DNA from: Metarhizium brunneum
Taxonomy: Eukaryota; Ascomycota; Sordariomycetes; Hypocreales; Clavicipitaceae
DNA length: 64,000 bases
Reading direction: 5' to 3'
NCBI RefSeq assembly: GCF_013426205.1
Contig: NC_089422.1
Location: forward strand, 7,281,001-7,345,000
A program made the position numbers and the translations under genes. The stretch's first letter is position 1, and every line of letters starts with the position of its first letter. This document shows positions 11,553 through 23,000 of this stretch, in pieces. Under the pieces are notes generated by a model that saw nothing but the letters and a program-made list of their open reading frames with translations, searched no databases and was not told where the DNA came from.

Positions 11553-14510
11553 ATGGACGGCCGAATGGGCATGTCGACCTGGCACAGAAAGAGACGGCGC
11601 AGCAACTCTCCCGCCGCCGGTCCGTCAAAGCGTGCCAAGACCACCAACAATCAAGACACGGGGGGCGACGAGGACAGTGACAGCATTATCGAGGTCCAAA
11701 TGGACGGATCCGAAGACGAAGTTCAAGACAAGTATGCCGTCCTGGACCAACGACTTGCCGTAAAGCAGGAGAGCGGTGCCGACAACCTGGCCTGCGATTT
11801 CTGCCTCAAGCTCCCACTCAATCCAGATGGCAGCATCCCGGCGTGCGATAGGCAAATCATCGATGGCTTGGTCCATGAATGTCTCGCGTGTGCCAACCAC
11901 AGATACAAAACGAGAGACCTGAATTATAAATGTGTCCGTTCGGGTCAGCACCCAGAGCTAGAAGTGTTCAAACGCTACTCGGACTCCCACCCAGTCAACT
12001 ACCCCAAGCCCATCGCCTGCGAGGCGTGCAAAGACAACAAAAAGGTGAAAGACAGCCGTTGTGATGCCGATCCTTGGCTGCAGCTACGATGTACAAACTG
12101 CCTGAAGACCAAGGACAGCGAGTCGGAGCTCTGCATGGTCAAGGCGATGACGGGCGACGCCAACTTGGGCTGGGGCCACGAGGTCGAAAGACAAATGGGC
12201 CCCAAGCCGAATCTCCAAAGGGGAAGACAGAAGTGGTTTCGACGCGAGTGTGACATTTGCAAGAGCAGGCCTGACAAGGAAAGGGGCGTCCAGGTCTGCA
12301 GCTGGTTGGACTCGCGCGATATGGGAGGGCCCGGAGATACTCGTGAGCCCTGCCTCCAGTGCAAGGAGGGCAACATGTCCTGCTTTGACGGCGGTATGCT
12401 GGTTGGCCATCCCGTTCGCTTGGAGCTGCCTACCGAGTGGTCGAGCAAGGCCGATCTGGGCGGCGGATGGGTGGAATTGAGAGGCGACAAGGACATCGTG
12501 ACGAGGCCTCAGTGCAGACAGTGCCACGCCCAGAAGCGTCACTGCCGGGCGTCGGCAAAGTACGCCGAGTACGCCTGCAACTGGTGCTGGCAGACGGGCA
12601 TGGTGTGCCGCGACTTGAACGACGAGAACAAGATCTACCCGCTCTTTGACCTCAGCAGGGTTGGCATCGGCAACTTCTGCCCCTTTGCCCGGTGCGCCCG
12701 GTGCGAGGCCACGGGCAGAAACTGCGATCGCCAACGACCCTGCGACTCTTGCTTCTTCAGCGGCGAAGGGCACATGTGCGACGAGTGGCAACCTGGAGCC
12801 TCGCGCACGCTGAACTGCTTGAATCGCCGCATCAACCACGGCGAGAACATGATGGTGAAGCCGGGGCCGCTGTACTACTTGAGTATGGGCTACGGGCCGG
12901 GAGGCGTGGATGACGAGAAGGACGGAGCGCAGATTGAGCACTACATCGGCCCGCCGTTCGCGCGCTATGCCTTCAAAACAGTCGCCAAGAGAAAGGGCGA
13001 GGTTCTTAAGCAGAACAAGCAAGTCCTTGTCGCCGAAACGCAAAGAATGAGATTGGCATTGATCGCTCGGGGCGCGCCTCCGAATGGAGCTCCTGGTGGT
13101 GAGCTTTACGGCGTCAATGTAGATGACATCACACTTGACCAACTCAGGACGTGGATGGTGAAACGCTGGCCAGAATGGACACCGCAGTGCAACAGAACGG
13201 GCTATGCAAAGAATAGAGACATGGAAATCGTTTCCAAAGCCTATATGAAGTCAAAGTTTATGAATACTGGTGCAGGAGCTCCAGATACAACTACACTCGT
13301 CGAGGAGTTGGCTGACGGAGAGGAGGACCTACAGATAATGCCAGTTACAGAGCCAACCTTCAACATCACCGGCGAGCGTGATCAGACTGGAAGCGGCGCT
13401 GTTGATGCCTACATGGTCAGCACAACTCCAAATGTAGCCAACAATGCCACATTCGTGACGATACCAAGCAACCTTCTTTCGGGGGGAACCCAGCTTCGTC
13501 TTACCTTGTCCGACTCGGAGCGTTACCACGAGTACCACAACAACTCACTCGATGTATACGACAATCAATCAAGTCGCTGGGTAGAGTTGCGCTGCTTCCA
13601 AACTAGGCCGCCCTGTGAAAAAGCCATATGGGATGACTTTTGGCAAAACCGCAATGGATCGACGAATTTCGGCCTATTCAGCATCATGAACGGTTCTCTT
13701 GTCCGCCATTCCCCCATCAATCAAGTCTTCCGCGGCATTCGCGGCATTCGCGGCACTGCTTCCAGCTCGGTCACCATGCCACCCCAGCGTTTCTCATGCA
13801 GGGAACAAACGAAAATGTGTACTGGCTTGACCGGAAGAGTTTGTCAAGATATTGAGCACGGCAACATCCCCCATTCAGTTTGTGAGTCTTGCGCACTACA
13901 CGACAATGGCCTTTTGTCGAAAAGCCCAAGCAGGATGACCAAGCTCGACATCGTAGCCATGCGTGCCTACTTTTGCAATTCTTGCCACAGTCGCGTCATT
14001 GGGGGATCCCTCAGTGACATGTACTTGCTCGGTGCAAAGGACGTCTGGGGCTGCCGGTTCACGAACAACACCACTTTCCTTGGAAGTCTAGCCGTCAACA
14101 GCCGGGGTATGAATTTTTGCCCTGTTGAGCATCCTATTACTGGATGCACTTGCGGTCCCAACATCTTCGACTCGCATCTGTGTCTGGATCATCGAGTCAA
14201 GTACGCACGCTACGCCATGTATCAATCCAACAGGATGACGGAGTGGCGAATCGGGGAGGGTGAACAAGACCTATGCCCAGTATGTCTCGTGCACCACCCG
14301 AAGGACATGGCCAACCCTTCACCATCATACCACGAACTCCTTTCCGCGGATGGGACGTCAACGGAAGAGACAGTGTCGTGGGCATGTCTTGTATGTGGCG
14401 GACTGGTCCTCAACCAGCCAAAGAAGAACGCAATAATTGGTGGCTGGTTTAGCTGGTTTCCTGTAGCGTCAGTGTCAGACTGGGGCCTTGATCATAAAGC
14501 GAGTTTTTGA
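11553..14510 (+). CDS. Large protein with five tandem Zn2Cys6-like cysteine modules; function unknown
   Basis: Intronless frame of 985 aa starting at the ATG at 11553, just before a basic, NLS-like stretch (HRKRRR, then SKRAK by residue ~29). An in-frame ATG 75 bases upstream (11478) would only add 25 residues. Residues 81-409 hold five modules with the layout C-x2-C...C...C-x2-C...C: Cys 81/84/98/110/113/127; 156/159/170/180/183/194; 233/236/249/267/270/277; 321/324/331/342/345/352; and 381/384/391/397/400/409. The fifth is a near-canonical fungal Zn2Cys6 cluster (spacing 2-6-5-2-8), the fourth differs only by a longer central loop, and the first three are stretched. A Cys-rich C-terminal half (CESC, CNSC, CTC, CPVC, CLVC pairs) follows a middle region without cysteines. 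A nuclear DNA-binding role is plausible but unproven. I do not recognise the family. Confidence 0.8.
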   Translation: MDGRMGMSTWHRKRRRSNSPAAGPSKRAKTTNNQDTGGDEDSDSIIEVQMDGSEDEVQDKYAVLDQRLAVKQESGADNLACDFCLKLPLNPDGSIPACDRQIIDGLVHECLACANHRYKTRDLNYKCVRSGQHPELEVFKRYSDSHPVNYPKPIACEACKDNKKVKDSRCDADPWLQLRCTNCLKTKDSESELCMVKAMTGDANLGWGHEVERQMGPKPNLQRGRQKWFRRECDICKSRPDKERGVQVCSWLDSRDMGGPGDTREPCLQCKEGNMSCFDGGMLVGHPVRLELPTEWSSKADLGGGWVELRGDKDIVTRPQCRQCHAQKRHCRASAKYAEYACNWCWQTGMVCRDLNDENKIYPLFDLSRVGIGNFCPFARCARCEATGRNCDRQRPCDSCFFSGEGHMCDEWQPGASRTLNCLNRRINHGENMMVKPGPLYYLSMGYGPGGVDDEKDGAQIEHYIGPPFARYAFKTVAKRKGEVLKQNKQVLVAETQRMRLALIARGAPPNGAPGGELYGVNVDDITLDQLRTWMVKRWPEWTPQCNRTGYAKNRDMEIVSKAYMKSKFMNTGAGAPDTTTLVEELADGEEDLQIMPVTEPTFNITGERDQTGSGAVDAYMVSTTPNVANNATFVTIPSNLLSGGTQLRLTLSDSERYHEYHNNSLDVYDNQSSRWVELRCFQTRPPCEKAIWDDFWQNRNGSTNFGLFSIMNGSLVRHSPINQVFRGIRGIRGTASSSVTMPPQRFSCREQTKMCTGLTGRVCQDIEHGNIPHSVCESCALHDNGLLSKSPSRMTKLDIVAMRAYFCNSCHSRVIGGSLSDMYLLGAKDVWGCRFTNNTTFLGSLAVNSRGMNFCPVEHPITGCTCGPNIFDSHLCLDHRVKYARYAMYQSNRMTEWRIGEGEQDLCPVCLVHHPKDMANPSPSYHELLSADGTSTEETVSWACLVCGGLVLNQPKKNAIIGGWFSWFPVASVSDWGLDHKASF

Positions 14511-16352
14511 TCCTGACCCGGTGCCATCAAAGGACCGGGGCTGATTGGAGTGAGCTGGCTGAAGACTCGCCAGTGCAGGCGAACGAGAGGTAAGGGGAAA
14601 CGAATGGCGGCTTATATGGTGAGCCCAGGCCGCATGGCCAGACCTCGCGTGCAGATCGGTGAGCTGGCGAGATTTGGGAGTTGCATCCGAGATCATATTT
14701 CCCCCTGGGGTCGTGATGTTGGATTTTCTCCCAACTTGCACGCCCACCGGTCACCATCCCTGGAATTCGACGCAGGGGAAATGCAGCTGAGAGGAGCCAG
14801 ACACGGACAAGCCACGAGGTGGACGAGGGTATGCTGCCTGGGCAAGGTACCCCGAGTACAGCAACGAAGCCGGGGCGAGTAGGAAAATTCCATTGAGACG
14901 GTGTGCTCTTGACTACTAAGTAGATTGAGGCGAGAAAAGAAAAGGGAATAAGCAAGAAACGGAAAGAAAAAAGAGTACCAATAGGAAGGAGCCAGGCACG
15001 GGAAACGGGAATCGCACACGCGACACGGGACAGGGAACACGGGACACGAGTGTGTAGTACATACATGGACAGCGCAGCGCGGAGCAAAAGAAGACAACGA
15101 GCGCAAATCAGCATGGCATTTATCACCACGGTATGCAGCTGCATATGCATGTCCATTGTATACATGTAGCAATGTATCCACAGTAGCATGGCATAGCCCA
15201 GCACATCATAGACAGACACAACATAGAGGTTCAGCAAATATATTTGTCCTGGCGTTGGGGGGAGTAGACACCCATAGAGTGAGAAGGCGTCATGAGAATT
15301 TCCAGACAGGAAAAATTGAAAAATGAATTACATGTTACTTGACCAATAGTTTGGGGGAAAGGGGGGATATACTCGAAGTAATATGATCACAAGAACCAAC
15401 CCATTATCGGGTAAAAGAAAATCCACTCAGGAAACAAACAAACATAAAAGGCCATGCAAGGACCAAGGACAAGATTAGACATGACAGAAGGATCAAGAGC
15501 AGTAAGAGGAATAGAGGCGGGGGGAGAGGAAATGAGGAGGAGAATAAAACAGTAGCAATATCAGATCAACTTCATCCCTTATCCAGCAACACCAAGGCGG
15601 GTGTTAACAACCCTCGCGAAGCCTCTGCTGAATTGCATGTGCAATAACAATGTCCCTGTTCTTTTCTGTGTCCGTCTTGGTATTATGTTTTCCTGGGCCC
15701 CCAACATGAACAGATTCATGCAACCTTCTCGCCATTTTTCTGTGTCTTGTGCCCCTTTTCATTTGCGCAAGCTGGCTTCTCGTCTACCTTCTGCCCTGAC
15801 GTTCATTGGCCCTTGAAAATCTCGCAGCCGGGAATCGTTGGATGGACAATGAGATTCTTAGCCCGTGGCATCTCCAAAAAAAAAAAAAAAAAAGTATAGT
15901 GCGTGGCTATCAGTAGTCATGTTACGCTGAAAAAGACAAAACAATGCCGCACAGCTGGATTGCCAATAATCCTCGTCGTTCTCGAATGGCATCATGGTTT
16001 TTGTACAAGCCGTCCGAAAGTCCGTCAAAGAAAGCGTGTGCATGCAACCAAGTCCGAACCCGACTCCTCGTCCGATGCAGTGAAAATATTTTTCTCATCC
16101 GTCCTGGCAATCCGCCACAATGGTATCACAGCCGTTGCTGTGCTTTGTGGTCCCTGAGAGTTTTTTGTTTTTTTGCTTAAAAGCCAAAGAGATAGTGAAT
16201 ATGAAACTCCCTGTCTTCCACAGGTGTTACTTTTTTGATGTGGTCGCCCGATTGCTGCAGTGGGCGTCGACCCAGCCAACTGCTGTATAAATCAAAAATC
16301 AACCCTCTCCACCGTCCTCTTATCATCACAACAGCTCTCTCTGCTTCGTCCC
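14511..16352. other. Convergent intergenic region between the cysteine-rich gene and RAS
   Basis: It holds the 3' flanks of two convergent genes. An 18-base A run lies at ~15876-15893. I see no gene: the minus-strand frame at 14527-15237 is rich in Cys, Leu and Met without any domain. Several purine-rich stretches at ~14930-14990 and ~15300-15545 are otherwise unremarkable. Confidence 0.55.
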
Positions 16353-17420
16353 TCACATAATGACACACTTGCCACAGCAGCCGGCCTCCTTCTCGCCGTC
16401 CTCCATGTCCATGGGCTTGGGGGGGCCGTTTACCCCTGAACCGCCGCCGCTGCCAGTCGAATAACCTTGCATTTCGCGGTTGTATCTTCGGATCTCTCTA
16501 ACAATATCGTAGAACGCTTTGTCAACATTGATTCGCGACTTTGCCGAAGTCTCGATGAATTTGCAGTTAAAGGATCGCGCCAAAGCCTCGCCCTCTATAT
16601 ATTTCAAAATGAAGAATCAGCAGCCAGTCCCAGATAGGTCCGAGGGCAGAGAGCACAGCGTTTGCATTGCATATACAAATATGCTCAAATATATGCATCA
16701 AGTACGTACCTTGCCTGGTTACCTCCCGCTCGCCTTCCAGATCACACTTGTTGCCTACTACAACCATGGGGAAATAATCCTTGTCCTTGACTCGCAAGAT
16801 TTGTTGCTGGAAGGTGGTGATTTCCTCGAAGCTTTGTCGAGATGTGATTGAGTAGACCAACAAAAAACCCTCGCCGGTTCTCATGTATTGCTCGCGCATA
16901 GCACTGTATTCCTCCTGACCTGCGGTATCCAAAACATCGAGAAGGGCGACCTCGTCATCGATAACACATTGCTTTCTATATGAATCTGTGATAACCGGCT
17001 ACATTAGAATTTTCTGACACGACCGGGAGCATTCCAATGAGGAAGAGAAAAGCGATGGCGCAGAGCCTGTCGTCGACTGGGACGCACCTTCGATCGTAGG
17101 GTCATATTCGTCGACGAAATGACTTTGAATCAATTGGATGGTCAAACAAGATTTACCAACACCGCCGCCACCGACGACGACGAGTTTGTACTCTCTCAAA
17201 AACTAATTTCGCAAAGTAACTTGTCAGAAGACTGCATGAACTATACGTCGTCGTGTGTGTGACTTGTAAAATATAACGAAACGGCATCGAAGGGGTCGAC
17301 AATTAGGGAAACAGAGCTAGCCCAACAGGATGGTGGGTAGACGAGAGGCAAAGGCAAGACGGGGGCATCTTTGGACGGATTGGTCGAGCAGAGCCAGCAT
17401 ACCTTGGTGGACGCAGCCAT
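16353..17420 (-). CDS. ras1: Ras small GTPase
   Basis: Membrane-bound GTP switch controlling growth and morphogenesis. Four exons on the minus strand: 17403-17420, 17088-17202, 16710-16985 and 16353-16594, giving 216 aa. Visible motifs: P-loop GGGGVGKS (residues 17-24), effector region [14 protein letters not shown] rebuilt across the exon 2/3 junction, [28 protein letters not shown], a variable Gly/Ser-rich tail, and a C-terminal CaaX box CVIM for farnesylation with a nearby Cys pair (CCGKC) that may be palmitoylated. The residues matching human Gly12, Gly13 and Gln61 are wild type. The first exon encodes only MAASTK, and the intron after it is ~200 bases, the longest in the gene. Introns of 102 and 115 bases follow. 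The long GC-rich leader above 17420 has no other clear gene. Confidence 0.95.
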
Positions 17421-19813
17421 TGTGAGTGAAGATGGGGATTTCCTGGCCAAGGGCGGCTTGCGCGAAATCAAAAATAGGAGGGGAGGGGGGGTTTCGCGAA
17501 GGAAGGCTTGGTGTATGTCGTAAGACGAAGTAAGGGGCCGTGCTGAATAGCAGCGACAGACAAAGCGCGCAGTCAACGGAGAGAGTTGAGCGACTCGGCA
17601 GCGGAATTGAGGGTCAGAGACGGAAGAGAAAACCAAGAGAGCGATGCACAGCACAGCGGCAACGGCTGGGTGACGAGGCGAACGACGATGTTGTCGAGGC
17701 CGAAAATAGCTGGGAAAGATGAAGGACAAAGATAACCCAGGATGGAGAATGCGGAACTGGGACTGGAACTGGAACTGGAACCAGACTGGAACCGCAAGTG
17801 GAGGACGGAGGATGGCGGACGATGGGCCCCAAGTGATTGGTGGCAGGGTGCGTGTGCTGGCGTGGGTGCGCGAGACCTCGACTTGGACCCTGGCTGGGGC
17901 CGGCTTAACGTGGTTGGTGGTGGTGATGTGGTGGTATGGTGGTATGCGGTCAATGGTATGTCTGGTGTGGCCGGGGGGTCGGGTGGTGGCTCGTGGACAT
18001 GGAGAGGCAAGGCGGGTCGAGGTCCAAGCCAGGGACAATCTTGACCATGCACTCCAGCCTCTATGAATTGATGTCCGTCCTCGGTCGGCCCAAATGTGCA
18101 TGCCCGCAAGTGTGTGTGTTTGGCCCCAGATATGGACGGAGGATGGAGTACCTGCCTGCCGGATAAGTACTTAAGTACTCAAGTCCCTACTTACTTAAGT
18201 ACTGAGAGGTAGGTAGATGTCTGGTACCTTATGCAATGCAGCCTGCCCTCGGGTACCTAGAGGTTACCTAGCGCTTACGCGAGCGCTGCTGCTATTCAAT
18301 GCTTCCAGATGTTCGGCCGCAGGCTCACTCGTCGTTCGATTCGCGCCGGCGCAATTCCGCGGCTCTCTCTCTTTCTCACGCTTCATGTCGCCTGCCGCCC
18401 TCTCAAAAGCAGTTGGCCTTGGACAAACTGGCACTCGCATATCATATGTGCAGTTCTTCCTACTCCCTTCTCCATTATCGAGATTGTATTACAATACAAC
18501 ATTAACATTGTAGAGCAAGTACTCCGTACTCCGTACGCACATACATACTCCGTAATGCCTAGCCCTAGCAACCAGGTACTGCTCGAGTGGATGCAAGTGA
18601 TGGGCCGTTGTTATTGACTAGAACACCTTGAACCAGACGGGGGAGCGGCCGGGGACCCAGGGGGTGGTTGGGAGCACTTGACTTGAGCCTGGCACTTCAA
18701 GCACTGGAGATCGGGGGGGTGCACATGTGGAGGCAAGTGGCGAGTATTTGATCAAATCGCAGGGAAGGTGGCCTGGGCGGGAGAGGGATTTGCCTTTTTC
18801 TCCTTAACAAATGGAGTCCATGTCTGGTCAATACTACATATGTAGAAGCAGCCAGGGAGCTCCAAATGTTCGCGTGGAAGCATAAGGGCTAAAAGTATTG
18901 CATGACCCCGTCGTCCCGTCATGGGCTGGTCCTTTTTGGCCTGCAAAGAATTTTGAAAATAAAATAAAGAATATCAGCACAGGTTGCACGGGACTGCTTT
19001 CTTGACCGAGCCATTCATTGTACCAGTGTGCGACCAAGCACCCCGAGTCGGCCTATTTGCAGTTCCTCTTTATCCAGGCACGCAGATGTTCTAGTAATTC
19101 GTACTCTCTACCTACATACATACTTACCTAGGTAAGTAGTCATGTCCTGTGCTCCCCGCGTTGATGGCACGGCTGTTTTCATCGCCCTCGACCTTTGCAT
19201 GTGCAGCGTCTTGGCAAAGAAGGCATCCATTCAATGATAGCCATGGACCGGGGACTCAGTCAAACTCTGTTGTACTATCAGTCAAACATTCGGCCGGTCT
19301 GTGCCCTCAATGCTCAACCATCACATAAGACCGGGAAGGCCGGCCACACGATGCGATCAAAAAAGATTGCGCCATGTTTTTGCTAGGACGGGGCAAGCAT
19401 CTACGGAGTGAAACTTCAAATACTCCAATGGCTAACTCTAAGTGCAGCGTCTGGAGTACCTCGTCGATCGATTCATCCATCACCAGGACGCACCCTCTCG
19501 AACCCTCTACCCACAAGAAGCCACCGTCTGTACTCCGTAGTACCAGAAGGTCTCTTTTTTCGAGTCAACTTCCTCGAGCTACTCCGTACATTGGGCATGC
19601 CAACAGGTCCGCCACCTCCTCTGTTTATTGACCAGGTTCTCCAGAAGTTATCAGGAAATATACAGCCGTCTCGTCTTACATACCTACAGGCAGGTCCCCG
19701 GGGCATCCCAAACGTGAAGGCTGGCGACCCAGTACCTATTACCTACTACTAGGTACCTACCGAGGTAGGTACTTAAGTAGGTAGGGGGGTAGATAGATAG
19801 CTAGAAGAAGTCA
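17421..19813. other. RAS upstream region and start of the gene-poor block
   Basis: The part next to ras1 (17421-18110) is a GC-rich leader/promoter with CA/TG-rich repeats of the GGAACTGGAACTGG type at ~17755-17790. From 18160 the sequence changes to clusters of TACTTAAGTA, TACCTAGGTA and AGGTAGGTA words (18162-18215, 19107-19140, 19728-19790) and copies of TACTCCGTA (18520, 18527, 18546, 19531, 19580). I see no convincing gene on either strand. Confidence 0.5.
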
Positions 19814-20072
19814 ATCCCCTCTGGTGTGCGAAGGCTCCAGTGAGGTCGCGGGCCCCATATCACCCTTGTAGGCAACTAGTGACCTCTAGTGACCTTATAG
19901 CAGTCTAAATCTTAGTGGATTATAATGTAGTGATTTGTAGTAAGCTTCCTTATAGGTACTTATATTATTATATAATTTACTAGTAGATATATGTACCTTT
20001 AAGAGTATAGCTTCTGATTGGATACACATCCCTACAGATACCGTATTGGAGCCTTCGCACACCAGAGGGGAT
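19814..20072. mobile_element. Second small TIR element (MITE-like)
   Basis: Perfect 26-bp terminal inverted repeats sit at 19814-19839 (starting ATCCCCTCTGGTG) and 20047-20072 (ending CACCAGAGGGGAT). They flank a core of about 207 bp that is AT-rich in its middle part and has no reading frame of note. The ends share no sequence with the element at 4413-4642, so this is a different family. I could not find a clean target-site duplication: the left flank ends AGAAGAAGTCA and the right begins GGGTAGCCATCA. The superfamily is therefore open and the true ends may have decayed. Confidence 0.75.
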
Positions 20073-23000
20073 GGGTAGCCATCACCACACAGTCACCACA
20101 AGGGGCGGCATGGAAAGGATAGCTCTGTGCCCCAGCAACCAGAAACCGGAACCCTCATCTCAAAAAAGGGTCGAGAGAATCGACTTTACCTGTACTCCGT
20201 AAGTACGGAGTAGAACCTGAAGGAAAGGAAGGGGTCCTTGTCCTTGCCCTAGTGGCGGATTGTTTCCTAGCCTGTGGAGCACCAATCCCTCGCCAGGCCT
20301 AGGATTGGACCATGATAGACGAGAGGCTGGCCGCCGCAACATTGAAGCTTCTTTTCGGGTGCGCAAGCTTCGAACGACCGCCTCTATTCCATGTTGGCGT
20401 CTGGGGAGGGCGTCGGCATGAAGCTGAGGGGAGAGCAACCATGGTTTGGTGTTTTGGGTTCAGCCCTTTGATGGCAACTGCATGCATGATGCCCCGACGG
20501 AACGGCGTTTCATGCATGCTCTAGCATCTCGTACGGAGGATCAGAACAGTTGAAGTGTGTGCCCGTGGGTAAGATTTTGAAGAGCTTGGCTGTCGACGGG
20601 TAGATCTGGTCTGGTCCAATGTGGTGCCTGCTTGGGCTTGCTTGGGTGTTGGCGAGGTCTGCCGGACCTGCGGCAAGCCATCTTTTTTTGTTCCTGTGTC
20701 AGGCACAGAGCCAGCTCGCTGCGCTCCCCCAAGGTCTTCCTTTTTTTCATCACACCAACGAGGGTCGCCAATCTTAACATGGGCTACATGCTCTCATTGT
20801 GGGCTTCTTCCACTTCATACGTCCCCAGTCGCTCAGTTCCAAATATCGCGCCAGGTTGGTGATCTATGTACTCTTCGTGAAATATAGATATGGAGTACTC
20901 CGTATGGAACGTAATATTTCAAAGAGGATCCCGTCTTACCGGAGACTTGCCGAATAGAGCGCATATTTCCCGGGCGGCGAGAGACCTCCCCACAACACCT
21001 ATTAAGAGGTCTCCCTATTTATTGTAGTAATACACGGAGCACGAGAGTTTGATGAGGAACTTGCTTCATGTACTCCGTACCTACTAGGTATGTACTTATG
21101 TATGTATGTCGTCAATTAGGCCGTGACAATTGAAGCCCAAATGACTTGATGCAAATATGCACGATGCATGCAAACATGCGGGCGCCAGGCTAGATCTAGA
21201 AGCATATCAGCACATCATACAATAAAACCAAAAGCTGAGAATCGTACCTGCAACTTGGCGGCGCGCAACATATGTATGCTACGATACTCCGTACATGCTC
21301 CGCGTTCCGCACTCCGTACTCTACCCGATACTACGTACACAATGCGACGATGCTTTGTATCAACAAAGTCACATCCAATGGAAGAGGCAGGCTTTGATGC
21401 CGAGACAGCAAGGACACAACGAGGACAACTAGTACGTCGTAGTACTGGTACTCCGTGTCTACTCTTCATTGGGAATAAAGACTCGCCAAATTAGCGTCTT
21501 GAAGAAAGAGACTGAACCTGGGATGGTGGAGTTTTTGTCATGGTCCCCTGGCTGGTGCTTAGGGGCAGCCCAAAATGTCTTTCCCCTCCCACATCTTCCA
21601 TAAGTCCTAAACTTGAAGCTCGCATTACTACTGAATATCGGGGTCACGCTGGAAGAGAGTGTAAAGGGAGTAGTAATAATAAAAGGCGATAGTTGTTGCA
21701 TAAGCGTGTAATACGAAGTACCTTGTGTCATAGCATAATACACATGAACTCCGCGGCTACTCTAACGTGCCAGAGCCGATAGTCCATGCTTTCCGCGAGC
21801 GCCTTGTTTACAATCAGGAGTCTGCTTCGCAAAGTCGTGCTTTTGAGGTACCATAAGGAGAGATAGATCTTCTTGGGAAGCCATTGCTATGAGCAGCATC
21901 AGTGTTTGTTTTGAACAAGTAAAATACATACTCACGCGCCCGCCAATCAATCGACTATGTGCCACATCCATAGTGCTGAGACCTGGCATGTCTGTCTTGT
22001 CTGAGACTGTTTGATCGGATGCCTTTTGTTCCGTTCCCGTCAAAACCGGCATTCCCTGCTTTATGTTGTTTTGCGTTGAAGCTTTCCGAAGCGGTAAGAT
22101 TATCCTCGCGCAGGAAGACTCGGGAGTCGGGAGTCGGAACAATGCGCCTACATCATGAGGGATGGCGTCAATGGACATATTTGGCGATTCCAGATATCCA
22201 GCAGCTCGTCCAACTGCACATGTGGGGTCTGGTTTTACCAGGCTACCTATCAGGTTAGCTCCTGCCTTTGTAATGACCCATCCATCGCCCAGCACTTGAC
22301 ATGTCGACGGTTCAATGTTGGCAGGTGCAAAGGGCTCCAGTGCTGGGCGCGAGCTCGACTGCACGCCACTAAAGTTGGTACTTTCAAACAAGGTATTTAT
22401 TGACGGATTACAGAGTACTTTACCTACTCTGAACCGAACACCACCAGGGTTGATGCCGAGCTCTCCAACTCCTCCAAATATTCTGATTTGTTCACAGCTG
22501 GGCATTAGCACATCACTGCCACAGAACAGGTGGTTCGTGCGGATGCTTAGACGCTATTCCGTACGCTATTACCCATTATTACATATCTCATCTCATTACC
22601 GCAATCACGGCCACTGTCCCTCTTCACGGGTAGGGGTCAGCGATGCTGGAACAAAACACATCATAACTGGAAATGGCTTCATCAATCAAATATTCTCTGC
22701 TACTACCTGAAGGTCCGTGCTTGTCGCCCATTTGTTGCGGTACCCCAGCTTCTTTTTTGGAGTGACTCTACGGAGTAATCATTCGCTCCACCGACTGCAA
22801 GGGCAAAATCGCCTGGTATTTGGCAGCAACGCCACGATCATGGACCTAGAAGGTGACGAGTCGCCCATCAGCTTGAGAGATAATAACCCACCTGGTATGC
22901 GGCCATGATAGGAGAACCTGAGGGTGTTTGCATCAGGTCGTAAGAGAGACCTGCATATTGTCAAATCTCGGGTGTCAACTGAGCGCGTATCGAATGCATA

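Noticed and set aside
14527..15237. 236-codon minus-strand open frame downstream of the cysteine-rich gene
   Set aside because: Composition is odd, no domain or conserved run is seen, and it lies in the 3' flank of two convergent genes.
15876..15893. 18-base A run as a possible retroposon tail
   Set aside because: No reading frame, target duplication or second repeat end nearby; treated as a simple homopolymer.
17241..18101. 286-codon minus-strand frame over the ras1 leader and first intron
   Set aside because: Low-complexity Ser/Pro/His sequence; it overlaps ras1 exon 1 in another frame and reads through its first intron.
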